The notes below the pieces were generated by a model. The model had not been told where the DNA came from, ran no database searches, and saw nothing but the letters and a program-made list of their open reading frames with translations. The translations under genes and the position numbers were made by a program. Below, in pieces: positions 7,265 through 14,700 of a stretch of DNA of 23,750 nucleotides (position 1 is the first letter of the stretch; the number at the start of each line of letters is the position of its first letter). The DNA is from a virus. The stretch covers positions 1 through 23,750 of the IMG/VR virus record IMGVR_UViG_3300017763_000192; one strand, 5' to 3'.

Positions 7265-7675
7265 ATGGCTACGACAGGCGTATTTAACGGAACTAACTTA
7301 ATCCTAAAAATTGAGAGCAATACTTTAGGACATACTACATCTTGCTCATTAACACTAAACGGAGATCTTCCAGAAGCTACTACTAAAGACAGTAGCGGTT
7401 TTCAAGAAGTAATCGCTGGAGTTATGAGTGGAGAGATCTCTTTTGATGGATTAGTTGCTTATGATGATACTGCAAACGCTATAAATCTTGCTGATTTCTT
7501 ATTAGCTAGAACCCAACTTACTTGTGTATTCGGTACAGCTGTCACTGGCGATGCTGTTTATACTGCTGAAGGTTTTCTATCTAGTGTTGAAATGAGTGCT
7601 GAGATGGAATCTCCAGTATCTTACAGCGGATCAATAACTTTGACAGGTGCTATCACTAAGAGCGTAAATTCTTAA
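7265..7675 (+). CDS. major tail (tube) protein, TP901-1-like, 136 aa
   Basis: Forms the tail tube by stacking of rings. The sequence pattern fits the Phage_tail_2 / TP901-1 major tail protein family: an N-terminal NGTNLILKIESNTLGHTTSCSLTLNG (about 8-33), then TKDSSGFQEVIAG and GEISFDGLVAY, and a closing ESPVSYSGSITLTGAI (about 115-130). About 130-140 residues is usual for this family. Its place immediately upstream of a gpG/gpGT-type chaperone pair and the tape measure gene is the standard siphovirus order and strongly supports the call. Confidence 0.88.
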   Translation: MATTGVFNGTNLILKIESNTLGHTTSCSLTLNGDLPEATTKDSSGFQEVIAGVMSGEISFDGLVAYDDTANAINLADFLLARTQLTCVFGTAVTGDAVYTAEGFLSSVEMSAEMESPVSYSGSITLTGAITKSVNS

Positions 7676-7691
7676 TAAAATATAAAACATA

Positions 7692-8075
7692 ATGGCAAAC
7701 AAAAGGAGGGGGTATTACACCACTAAGCTAGGTGGGCGTGAAAGAACGCTACATTTCAGCATGAATTTTTGGGCAAATTTTACCGAAATTATGAAAGTGC
7801 CACTGGATAAAATAGGAGATCTGTTTTCTGGTGGCGTTTCTATTTCTGCTATAAGAGCTTTAGTTTATTCAGCAATTTTAGCGAATGACCAGGAACAAGG
7901 TAATGAGATAGATTATAATCAATTTAAAGTAGGTGACTGGCTAGAGGATATAGATCAGAATGAGCTAGAAAAAATGATAGGCGCTATGATGGAATCTCGT
8001 ATTTTAGGCAATGATCTAAATATGGGTATTGACCGCCAAGAAAAAAAAGTATCTAATAGCCAGGGAAAGCAATAG
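7692..8075 (+). CDS. tail assembly chaperone, short (gpG-like) form, 127 aa
   Basis: Lies between the major tail protein and tape measure genes, where siphoviruses encode the gpG chaperone. The product is helical, with NFWANFTEIMKVPLDKIGDL (about 26-45) and FKVGDWLEDIDQNELEKMI (about 77-95), resembling tail assembly chaperones of this type. The stop at 8073-8075 follows a G GGA AAG heptamer at 8063-8069 in the correct register for -1 slippage, so a fraction of ribosomes should continue into the downstream frame. The C-terminus past residue 115 (DRQEKK onward) is polar and probably disordered. Confidence 0.82.
   Translation: MANKRRGYYTTKLGGRERTLHFSMNFWANFTEIMKVPLDKIGDLFSGGVSISAIRALVYSAILANDQEQGNEIDYNQFKVGDWLEDIDQNELEKMIGAMMESRILGNDLNMGIDRQEKKVSNSQGKQ
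8063..8069 (+). promoter_or_regulatory. programmed -1 ribosomal frameshift site GGGAAAG
   Basis: In the frame of the gene starting at 7692 the bases read G GGA AAG, the X XXY YYZ arrangement for -1 slippage and the same heptamer used in the lambda G-T genes. The only window in which a -1 shift can join the two frames is between the last stop of the downstream frame (TAG 8057-8059) and the stop of the upstream frame (TAG 8073-8075); the heptamer lies inside it. An upstream A8 run at 8041-8048 cannot serve because the -1 frame is closed at 8054 and 8057. Confidence 0.88.
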
Positions 8076-8404
8076 CCGATTCTCTAACTTGGGATGATTT
8101 ACAGGATTATTATATAGGGCAAATCGGCATAGATCCAGATAAGTTTTGGATATACACCTGGAAAGAAAATCAGCTTTTAGGAGAATCGTATATGATAAAA
8201 CAAAATTTGGAATGGGAGAGGATTCGCTACTTATCTACTATGATTCATAATGTCAACTGTCAAAAAAAGCAGCAAATGATCAAACCAGAAAAATTGTTCC
8301 CATTACCTCAAGATAAATTTAACAAAGCACAAAAACCAAAAGGAACAGAAAAAGATTATAATAATTTTAAAGATAAAGCTATAGAGCAAGGTGTTAAATT
8401 TTAA
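8069..8404 (+). CDS. gpT-like C-terminal extension of the tail assembly chaperone, made by -1 frameshift (fusion 7692-8404, about 237 aa)
   Basis: This frame is open from 8060 to TAA 8402-8404, with no good start until an ATG at 8192. Its conserved-looking part lies before that ATG: IADSLTWDDLQDYYIGQIGI, then DPDKFWIYTWKENQLLGESY, so a gene starting at 8192 would lose the domain core. Joined at 8069 after Lys126 of the upstream gene, it adds about 111 residues. In lambda, gpGT binds tape measure through gpG and tail-tube protein through the T part, and the ratio of the two products matters for tail assembly; the same is expected here. The Lys-rich end (KAQKPKGTEKDYNNF) overlaps a terminator hairpin. 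Confidence 0.82.
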   Translation, partial: AIADSLTWDDLQDYYIGQIGIDPDKFWIYTWKENQLLGESYMIKQNLEWERIRYLSTMIHNVNCQKKQQMIKPEKLFPLPQDKFNKAQKPKGTEKDYNNFKDKAIEQGVKF

Positions 8405-8417
8405 CGCCTTTTTTTTT
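8390..8417 (+). terminator. intrinsic terminator after the gpGT gene
   Basis: GGTGTTA (8390-8396) pairs with TAACGCC (8402-8408), including one G-T wobble, around a 5-base A/T loop, and is followed at once by nine T (8409-8417). The gpGT stop codon lies inside the hairpin. It would separate the tail tube and chaperone unit from the tape measure gene. Confidence 0.75.
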
Positions 8418-8419
8418 AG

Positions 8420-8427
8420 TATTTTTG
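8420..8427 (+). promoter_or_regulatory. candidate TAnnTTTG (-7) box immediately before the tape measure gene
   Basis: TATTTTTG matches the -7 consensus and directly follows the T tract of the terminator. Its last base is only four bases before ATG 8432, so a transcript starting at the usual distance would begin at or next to the ATG and be essentially leaderless. A chance match in a T-rich terminator tail is possible. Confidence 0.4.
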
Positions 8428-8431
8428 TAGT

Positions 8432-10348
8432 ATGGCAGATCAAAAATTAAGAGTAGACATTATAGGGGATGCTAGTAAGCTAAACAGAGCTTTAAATACT
8501 GCATCTGGTAAATTAAAATCATTTGGCACTAGAGTTTCTGGAGTAGGAAAACGCTTAGCAGTAGGACTTACTCTTCCTATAGGAATAGCTGGCGCTGCTG
8601 CAATTAAAATGGCTTCCGACTTTGAGGAATCTATGAATAAAGTAGATGTAGCTTTCGGATCTGCTTCAAGTGAGGTCAAGGATTTTGCTAAAAATACATT
8701 AGACCAGTTTGGAATAGCGCAAGGAACTGCTTTAGATATGGCTGCTTTATTTGGCGATATGTCTACTTCTATGGGATTGTCTGTAGATAGTGCTGCTGAT
8801 TTATCGACTTCTTTAGTGGGACTAGCTGGTGATTTAGCTTCTTTTAAAAACATGAATATTAAAGAGGTTACTACTGCTTTAAATGGCGTTTTTACAGGTG
8901 AAACTGAATCTTTAAAGCGTTTAGGTATTGTAATGACTCAAGTGAATTTAGAGCAATTTGCTATGGAGCAAGGCATTACAAAAACTATAAAACAAATGTC
9001 TCAAGCGGAAAAAGTTCAACTCCGCTATAATTTTGTGATGTCAAAAACAGCAAATGCACAAGGAGATTTTGCTAGGACTTCTGGTGGAGCTGCAAATCAA
9101 ATGCGAATATTTCAAGAAACAACTAAAGAGTTAGGCGCTCTTTTTGGAGCTGTTATTCTGCCAGCTTTTACAAGTTTAGTTAAAAAAGCAAATGCTGTAC
9201 TTAAAAAATTTAGAGATTTAGATAATGGTACAAAAAAAACTATAATAATTATTGGAGGGATTGCTGCTGCTATAGCGCCAACTCTAATAGTTATAGGTGC
9301 AATGTCATCTGGAATAGGCGCATTAGCATCTGGACTAGCTATAGCTACGCCTATATTAATAAAAGTCGCTAGCGCATTTAAAACGCTTACTGTAGCTATG
9401 CTAGCAAATCCAGTGGGCATTATAGCCAGCGCTGTCGCTTTACTTACTGCAGGCATGATAGAACTTTTACATAGGATAAATCCAGCAGTATCAAGAATCC
9501 AAACCTTTTTTAATGTAATAAAATCTCTAGGAGATCCTGTAAAATTTGCAGCATTACAAGCTGAAAGTTTAGCTATTTCTCTTAAAGAAAAAAGCGATGC
9601 TGCTGCTGCTGCATCCAAAGCTCAAGAGGAATTAAAAAAGACACTTGAGAAAGCTGTAACGCCTACAAAAAAATTAAAAACTGAAACTGATAAATTAGCT
9701 ACCTCATTAAAAAAAGTAAAATCAATCTCTAGCGGAGGCGATTTTGGTGGAGCTGGCATTACCGCTGTAGGTTTACAAAAAGCTAATGTAAATGAATTAG
9801 GTGTAGCGTTTATAGATCTAGATAATGTTTTAAATAAATCTCTAGAGGGTTACAATGATAATACAGAAAAAGCAGCTGAATTAACTCAATACTGGGCAGG
9901 TACAGTGGGAGGTCTTTTGATGGACTCTTTTACTTCTTTGGCAAATGGCGGAGATTTTTTTGCTACTTTGATTGATGGATTAAAAAGATTAATTATAAAA
10001 CTCGCAGCAGCAGCCGCAGTAGCGGCTATATTGTTTGCTTTAACTGGTGGAGCTTCTGGAGGAGGAGTTTCTTCTTTAGGTGCTTTTAAAGATATTTTTG
10101 CTTCTTTAGCTGGTATACCAAAATTCGCTAATGGAGGTATAGTTTCAGCTCCTACTCTTGGACTTATGGGTGAATATACAGGTGCTAGATCTAATCCAGA
10201 AGTAATAGCGCCACTAGATAAACTAAAAGGAATGATAGGACATCAAGGAGGTCAAAATATAAATGTAGGAGGCGAATTTAGAATACAGGGACAGGATTTA
10301 GTAGTGGCTTTACAGCGAGCTGAAAAAAATCGTAGTAGATTATTATAA
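8432..10348 (+). CDS. tail tape measure protein, 638 aa
   Basis: Sets tail length and is probably released during DNA entry. The N-terminal 60 residues (ASKLNRALNTASGKLKSFG onward) and FEESMNKVDVAFGSASSEVK (about 70-89) belong to the core of the TP901-type tape measure family. Hydrophobic segments lie at about 270-290, 300-345 and 518-538. A charged coiled-coil stretch (about 380-435) precedes Gly-rich sequence, and the C-terminus has the typical FANGGIVSAPTLGLMGE...NPEVIAPLDKL motif (about 567-600). At roughly 1.5 angstrom per residue, 638 aa implies a tail near 95 nm (inference). No muralytic motif is visible. The stop overlaps the next ATG by one base. Confidence 0.93.
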   Translation: MADQKLRVDIIGDASKLNRALNTASGKLKSFGTRVSGVGKRLAVGLTLPIGIAGAAAIKMASDFEESMNKVDVAFGSASSEVKDFAKNTLDQFGIAQGTALDMAALFGDMSTSMGLSVDSAADLSTSLVGLAGDLASFKNMNIKEVTTALNGVFTGETESLKRLGIVMTQVNLEQFAMEQGITKTIKQMSQAEKVQLRYNFVMSKTANAQGDFARTSGGAANQMRIFQETTKELGALFGAVILPAFTSLVKKANAVLKKFRDLDNGTKKTIIIIGGIAAAIAPTLIVIGAMSSGIGALASGLAIATPILIKVASAFKTLTVAMLANPVGIIASAVALLTAGMIELLHRINPAVSRIQTFFNVIKSLGDPVKFAALQAESLAISLKEKSDAAAAASKAQEELKKTLEKAVTPTKKLKTETDKLATSLKKVKSISSGGDFGGAGITAVGLQKANVNELGVAFIDLDNVLNKSLEGYNDNTEKAAELTQYWAGTVGGLLMDSFTSLANGGDFFATLIDGLKRLIIKLAAAAAVAAILFALTGGASGGGVSSLGAFKDIFASLAGIPKFANGGIVSAPTLGLMGEYTGARSNPEVIAPLDKLKGMIGHQGGQNINVGGEFRIQGQDLVVALQRAEKNRSRLL

Positions 10349-12501
10349 TGGCATACGGATTAAAATATCAACTATTTTTTACTGATGTAGAAAATAATAA
10401 ATTTAAAATAGAGATACATCAAAAAAATTTTATTTTAGATCCTTTTGGCGCTGGAACTCAGCCAACTCAAATAATAGCAACTGGAAACCCTGTAGAAATA
10501 AAATGGGATGCGGATAGTGATATTTATTCGCCTATAATTGGCTCTAGGTGTGTTTTAAATTTTTTTGTTACAGATACTACTATTTATGATGATTTTTATA
10601 AATCTGGAGAGCGTGAGTATAAAGTTAAAATATTAGAATACACTAGCTTTGGTAGTAATTGGGAGGATGAAAAATTACACTATAATGTTATAGATCAAAA
10701 TTGGGAAGGTAAACTCGGATCAGAGGTGTTCTATAATCCTATCTGGGAAGGTTTTATAGTCAATGATGGCTATAAAGAAGCAGTAGTATCTGCGCCTTAT
10801 GAGATACAAATTGAAGCTATCGATGGACTGGGAACTCTTGACTCTTTTGATGTTCCATTTCCTAGTGACAATGTAAATGCAAAGGAGCAAATGTTTTTTT
10901 ATTTAAAAGAAATATTAAAACTTACAGGTCACGAATTTCAAATTTATATAGCTAATGACATTAGAAAAAATGGAGCTACTGCAAATGATACTATATTTCA
11001 CGATATAGAAATAGATAGATATATTTTCTCAAATAAGAATTTGATTTTAATGGATGCGAAGCAAGCGTTAAAAAATATACTTATTATGACAAATAGTAGG
11101 ATATTTCAATCATTTGCTAGATGGTATGTAGTAAATAACTCAAGTTTAATAGATAATAGGATTGTCCAGGGAACTGTAGCTCCTAGTGCTGGCGATGTAG
11201 TTAATGAGCCAGCAGCTCCAGTAGCTGCTCCTGTATATGGCTCACCAGATGTCTCAATAGATGGAGTTGCTCAAATGTATCATAATACAGGTACAAGCTA
11301 TAGGTTATTAGCTGTAGAAAATGGCGGCACTAAAGTTATTAAATGGACTTGGAATTTACCTGGTGGGGGTACTGTAGTTCAAAATGATCCTACAAATCAA
11401 TTTTTTGGCGAGTATTCTCTCGGTTTAGTAAGTTCAAGTCAAGATGGAGACAGCTATACAGTTACAGGCGAAGATTCTAATGGTCAAACAGATACATCTA
11501 ATGCTTTTGTACTTAATGTAGACGCTTATAATTTTGTCGCAGATCCTCCATCTGAAGTTGACACTGGAGAAAGCAATTTAAATGTTCCTAGTGTTTTGCA
11601 GGATGTATCTTATGATTTAAGGATTAATGCAGATTCAAACTTTAACGTCACAAATGCTTTTGTTTCACCAGCTAATGGTACTTTAGCATATGGAGCTGGA
11701 GAAGTAGGAGACGCTTTTACAATGACTTTTAATGTATTTTCTAATGTCGGAGAGTTTACATCGGCTAGTCAATTAACAGGCGTATCTGTTACAGGAGGAT
11801 TTAGTGTATCTCACGCTTTAAGTGGTGATTTAATAGTAGTGACTGTAACTGGATCTAGACCTATAGGATCTACTACAGAGCTTTTAGTTTTAACAGGAGC
11901 TGCAGATGTTCAACAATTTACTCATAGCTTTAGCGTTACTGATAGCGCCACAAATGCAAGCATATCTCCATCTAGTTTTTCAGCTGCTGGAGGCGATGGG
12001 CAAACATATACTAAAACTTTTGATATTACAGCCAGCTCTGGATACAAATGGCAAAGCGCTGGTAATGTTACAGTAATTTCTAATAGCGTTATTTACGACA
12101 GTTTAACAGTTTCAAAGGTTTCAGATTCTGTTTTAAGAGTAACTATAGCTGGAACTATAGGAGTTTCAGATAAGAGCGCTACAATAACAGTTACTGGACA
12201 GCCAGTAGGCGCATCTCCAGCTACTTCTATTTCTTTAAATCCAGCTCCTACATATGAGATAGCTCAGAACTCTGGTTATTTTGATGTTTCAGTTACTGCT
12301 AATGGAAATTATAGAATAGAACCAGATAGATCCTGGTTATCATTTACACCTAGCACTGGAGTTCCAGGAACTCAAACTGTAAGAGTAAAATTCTCTGCTA
12401 ATAACCGAGCATCTACCAGATCAAATAGTATTATTTTTTTCCCCAGTGGCAGTAATTCGGTACTACTGTCTGCTGCGGTACAACAAGATGGAACTGCATA
12501 A
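10348..12501 (+). CDS. tail tip/baseplate protein with Ig-like and C-terminal BACON-like domains, 717 aa
   Basis: Follows the tape measure gene with a TAATG overlap, the usual position of distal-tail or baseplate hub proteins. The N-terminal 280 residues (start MAYGLKYQLFFTDVENNKFK) look like a tail-tip scaffold, with ILEYTSFGSNWEDEKLHYNV at about 99-118. A proline/alanine linker (about 285-305) leads to a PKD/Ig-like region (about 308-395, with KWTWNLPGGG and GDSYTVTGEDSNG), then further beta-rich repeats. The last 90 residues (about 627-717) resemble a BACON domain: SGYFDVSVTANGNYRI, SWLSFTPSTG, RSNSIIF and VQQDG. BACON domains are typical of Bacteroidota and their phages and are thought to bind mucin or glycans. 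The Ig/BACON part probably contacts the host surface. Confidence 0.75.
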   Translation: MAYGLKYQLFFTDVENNKFKIEIHQKNFILDPFGAGTQPTQIIATGNPVEIKWDADSDIYSPIIGSRCVLNFFVTDTTIYDDFYKSGEREYKVKILEYTSFGSNWEDEKLHYNVIDQNWEGKLGSEVFYNPIWEGFIVNDGYKEAVVSAPYEIQIEAIDGLGTLDSFDVPFPSDNVNAKEQMFFYLKEILKLTGHEFQIYIANDIRKNGATANDTIFHDIEIDRYIFSNKNLILMDAKQALKNILIMTNSRIFQSFARWYVVNNSSLIDNRIVQGTVAPSAGDVVNEPAAPVAAPVYGSPDVSIDGVAQMYHNTGTSYRLLAVENGGTKVIKWTWNLPGGGTVVQNDPTNQFFGEYSLGLVSSSQDGDSYTVTGEDSNGQTDTSNAFVLNVDAYNFVADPPSEVDTGESNLNVPSVLQDVSYDLRINADSNFNVTNAFVSPANGTLAYGAGEVGDAFTMTFNVFSNVGEFTSASQLTGVSVTGGFSVSHALSGDLIVVTVTGSRPIGSTTELLVLTGAADVQQFTHSFSVTDSATNASISPSSFSAAGGDGQTYTKTFDITASSGYKWQSAGNVTVISNSVIYDSLTVSKVSDSVLRVTIAGTIGVSDKSATITVTGQPVGASPATSISLNPAPTYEIAQNSGYFDVSVTANGNYRIEPDRSWLSFTPSTGVPGTQTVRVKFSANNRASTRSNSIIFFPSGSNSVLLSAAVQQDGTA

Positions 12502-13739
12502 TGGGACAAATAAGGACATATCAATTAGATTTTTTAAACAAAGGAGAGGAAAAAATTAATTATAAAGTTTTTGATTCTGATGGCACTTATGTAGAAACAA
12601 TAGACGAAAATATTTTATTTACTTCCCCAGAGGATTTAGTACCATTAAATAAATCACTTACTAAGCTATATGAGAAACCAATGCTAGAAACTAAGTTTAT
12701 TACTGAACTAGCTGAGTTAAATTATGTAAATCAAAATAGTCAATTTTTATATGGAACAGATGGCTGGGTTCTAGGAACTGCTGGATTAGGTCATGGTGCT
12801 GCAGAAATAATAGAAGCAAATGCTTTCACTGTAAAACCTTTATCTGGAAACAAATATTTAAAAGCTGCAGGAACTGGATCGAATGATTTAATGGTAAAAA
12901 CAAAATTATCAGAAAATTCTGTGAGACAGGGCGTAGATATACAGATAGCATTTTCTTATTTCGTACAAGATAACGCTGTATCTCCCTTTGGCACTTTAAG
13001 CGGCAAATATCATTATTTATTATCAGCAACTATTGACGCTTCTGGCAATGGATCTGTAGATCACGAATATAATTTTTTAGAAAATAAATGGCAATCTTTA
13101 ACAGGTACGCCAGAAGTTTTTGGTATAGTAAATGATGTTACAGGTAAGTGGGTAGGTTTTAATAAAACTTTACAGCCATTTTCTTACAGTTCAGATGATT
13201 CTGATAAAAACATAGAAATATCATTATCCTTTCCTAGTAATTTAGATCTTTCAGATATAACTTTTATAGATAATTTCACAATAGCAGAAAAAATAGAATT
13301 TAACTTTAACAAGTTTACAAATGTTAGAAGTAGATTTTCTTATGATGGCGGTTTTACTGGTAAATATGAAACTAAAAATATAATGTCAAATGAATTAAAA
13401 TCAGATGATAATTTTGTAGGTCAAATAGAAGGCAATTATATAAGACCTAGAGATAGTTCTAATAAAACATTAGAAGCTATTATTACACAGGAAATTATGA
13501 ATGACTCTAGGGATTATATGACTAAATATGAGGGTACGTTTAGGAATATAAATACTAAAAATCTTGGTTTACATAATAAAATATGGATTGACTATGGAGT
13601 AGACACCCTGCAAGAGCCAGTAAGCGCCTACATAGATTCAATGACTTTTAGCGTCAAAGATGCAGAGGTGAGGGTTAATTTACATATACCTAACCAGGAT
13701 GATGACGTAGCCAGTACTTATAAATCAATAGCAGAATAG
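12501..13739 (+). CDS. putative baseplate/tail tip protein, 412 aa
   Basis: Last gene of the tail unit; its ATG overlaps the preceding TAA by one base and a terminator follows. The N-terminus (QIRTYQLDFLNKGEEKINYK) suggests a virion structural protein. The central part (about 75-265, including NSQFLYGTDGWVL and ILSEN-like beta strands) has the rhythm of a jelly-roll carbohydrate-binding module. The C-terminal 110 residues (from about RPRDSSNKTLEAII) look like a baseplate attachment region. I do not recognise a named family. Together with the preceding gene it probably builds the tail tip; host-surface binding is inference. Confidence 0.6.
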   Translation: MGQIRTYQLDFLNKGEEKINYKVFDSDGTYVETIDENILFTSPEDLVPLNKSLTKLYEKPMLETKFITELAELNYVNQNSQFLYGTDGWVLGTAGLGHGAAEIIEANAFTVKPLSGNKYLKAAGTGSNDLMVKTKLSENSVRQGVDIQIAFSYFVQDNAVSPFGTLSGKYHYLLSATIDASGNGSVDHEYNFLENKWQSLTGTPEVFGIVNDVTGKWVGFNKTLQPFSYSSDDSDKNIEISLSFPSNLDLSDITFIDNFTIAEKIEFNFNKFTNVRSRFSYDGGFTGKYETKNIMSNELKSDDNFVGQIEGNYIRPRDSSNKTLEAIITQEIMNDSRDYMTKYEGTFRNINTKNLGLHNKIWIDYGVDTLQEPVSAYIDSMTFSVKDAEVRVNLHIPNQDDDVASTYKSIAE

Positions 13740-13763
13740 CATAAAGATTCCCTTTTGTTTGCT

Positions 13764-13803
13764 GATCCCCAGGATGGTTTTTACTTGAATGGGGATTTTT
13801 TTT
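13764..13803 (+). terminator. intrinsic terminator ending the tail operon
   Basis: ATCCCC (13765-13770) pairs with GGGGAT (13791-13796), with a possible extra G-T pair at the base, around a loop of about 20 bases. A run of eight T (13796-13803) follows. It lies 25 bases after the last tail gene stop, in the largest gene-free gap of the window (148 bases). Confidence 0.75.
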
Positions 13804-13887
13804 AAAATATTTTAAAGATTTATTAGGAAATTACAAATATTTGCGTACTTTTACATCAACAAACAACTAAAACAAATCTTAGAAATT
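13804..13887 (+). promoter_or_regulatory. promoter/leader region of the early operon
   Basis: This 84-base stretch between the late terminator and the first early gene must carry the early promoter if the blocks are separate transcription units. Candidate -7 boxes are imperfect: AATATTTG (13836-13843) and TACTTTTA (13846-13853), each one base off TAnnTTTG. From 13854 an A/C-rich leader (CATCAACAAACAACTAAAAC) without G runs to the ATG, the kind of unstructured leader favoured for translation in Bacteroidota. Confidence 0.45.
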
Positions 13888-14175
13888 ATGACAAATTACG
13901 ATTTTTTAATAGAGCCAGAAACATTAATATTTAAAGCTGAATCAGTAGACAACTGGTTTGATGTTAGATCTGAAATTAATAATAAAGATTTAAACGAAAT
14001 AGCTACAGAGGTAGCTATGAGCTGGACAGAGGATTACAGAGATTCTGATCAAGGTTTCGGATCATCTGATGGGACTTATATGTTAAAAGAGTTTTTAGAT
14101 AATGCCATTTCATTTAGTAAAACAAAATTTAAAACTGATTTTATTAATAACAGATTATCTATAATAAATAAATAA
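13888..14175 (+). CDS. early protein of unknown function, 95 aa
   Basis: First gene after the early leader, so probably the earliest and strongly expressed. The product is acidic and helical, with NWFDVRSEINNKDLNEIATE (about 22-41), an aromatic/acidic MSWTEDYRDSDQGFGSSDG (about 44-62) and a basic C-terminus. I do not recognise it. First-position small acidic early proteins often act on host functions; that is context inference, not evidence from this sequence. A strong G/C hairpin follows. Confidence 0.65.
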   Translation: MTNYDFLIEPETLIFKAESVDNWFDVRSEINNKDLNEIATEVAMSWTEDYRDSDQGFGSSDGTYMLKEFLDNAISFSKTKFKTDFINNRLSIINK

Positions 14176-14182
14176 CTAACCA

Positions 14183-14200
14183 GGGGGGAGCAATCCCCCC
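14183..14200 (+). other. intergenic G/C hairpin with GCAA tetraloop (no T tract)
   Basis: GGGGGGA (14183-14189) pairs perfectly with TCCCCCC (14194-14200) around a GCAA loop, a stable GNRA tetraloop. No T tract follows, so it is less likely a terminator than an RNA-stabilising or processing element. Its left flank TAACCAGGGG is shared with the terminator at 14478. Confidence 0.75.
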
Positions 14201-14215
14201 ACAATAAAACAAATT

Positions 14216-14467
14216 ATGAGAAAATTAATAAAAAAAGAAACTTACTCTGGATTAGAAGGCGAGCTTTATAAATTAACTGGTAAAGATGTAGTGATAGAAC
14301 CGCACTTTAGATATCCAGAGGATGGAGATATAAATTGGAATTATGAGATTTTAATAAATGGCGAAAGTCAGTATTTCACCTGGGGACATTTATCTAGAGT
14401 AAAAAAATCCTTTAACGAATTTTATAGTAAAATATCTTGGAGTAAGGTTTGGAAACACGAAAAATAA
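14216..14467 (+). CDS. early protein of unknown function, 83 aa
   Basis: Lies between two similar GCAA hairpins. The product is charged, with many aromatic residues: LYKLTGKDVVIEPHFRYPED (about 17-36), NWNYEILINGESQYFTWGHL (about 40-59) and KISWSKVWKHEK at the end. The middle looks like a small beta sheet. Not recognised; no nuclease, HTH or membrane motif seen. Likely an accessory early gene, perhaps host-directed (inference from position). Confidence 0.62.
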   Translation: MRKLIKKETYSGLEGELYKLTGKDVVIEPHFRYPEDGDINWNYEILINGESQYFTWGHLSRVKKSFNEFYSKISWSKVWKHEK

Positions 14468-14477
14468 ATAATTAACC

Positions 14478-14505
14478 AGGGGAGGCAACTCCCCTTTTAT
14501 TTTTA
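14478..14505 (+). terminator. intrinsic terminator with GCAA tetraloop
   Basis: AGGGGAG (14478-14484) pairs perfectly with CTCCCCT (14489-14495) around GCAA, followed by TTTTATTTTT. The flank TAACCAGGGG is shared with the hairpin at 14183. It would at least partly separate the two orphan early genes from the replication block. Confidence 0.78.
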
Positions 14506-14508
14506 TAT

Positions 14509-14700
14509 ATGAATAACTTAGAATTAGAATTTATTAACGAGATAAAACGCCTAGGACTTAGGAGAGTAGATGTGGCTGATCATTTAGGTATTTCCTATGA
14601 TACGCTTAAAAGAAAACTTCAAGATCCTGGGCGCTTTACATATGCAGAGCTTATTAAGCTCAAACAATTAAAATTAAACTTAAACAATCTAGAACTATGA
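14509..14700 (+). CDS. small helix-turn-helix protein, 63 aa
   Basis: A Cro/XRE-like small DNA-binding protein: VDVADHLGISYDTLKRKLQD (about 20-39) has the spacing of a helix-turn-helix, with Ala at the first helix, Gly at the turn and Leu/Lys in the recognition helix. The remainder (TYAELIKLKQLKLNLN) is probably a dimerisation helix. At 63 aa it is a bare domain. It overlaps the annealing protein gene by four bases (ATGA), so it may regulate the recombination/replication block it heads. No operator could be identified. Confidence 0.72.
   Translation: MNNLELEFINEIKRLGLRRVDVADHLGISYDTLKRKLQDPGRFTYAELIKLKQLKLNLNNLEL

Noticed and set aside
8041-8048. A8 run as the frameshift site for the chaperone pair
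   Set aside because: The -1 frame is closed by stops at 8054-8056 and 8057-8059 downstream of it, so slippage there could not produce the fusion.
8192-8404. Independent 70-aa gene starting at ATG 8192
   Set aside because: The same frame is open from 8060 and its recognisable sequence lies before 8192; the GGGAAAG site explains how it is translated.
8440-9618. - strand frames of 137 and 168 aa inside the tape measure gene
   Set aside because: Composition mirrors Ala/Leu/Ser-rich tape measure codons; no leader and no recognisable domain.
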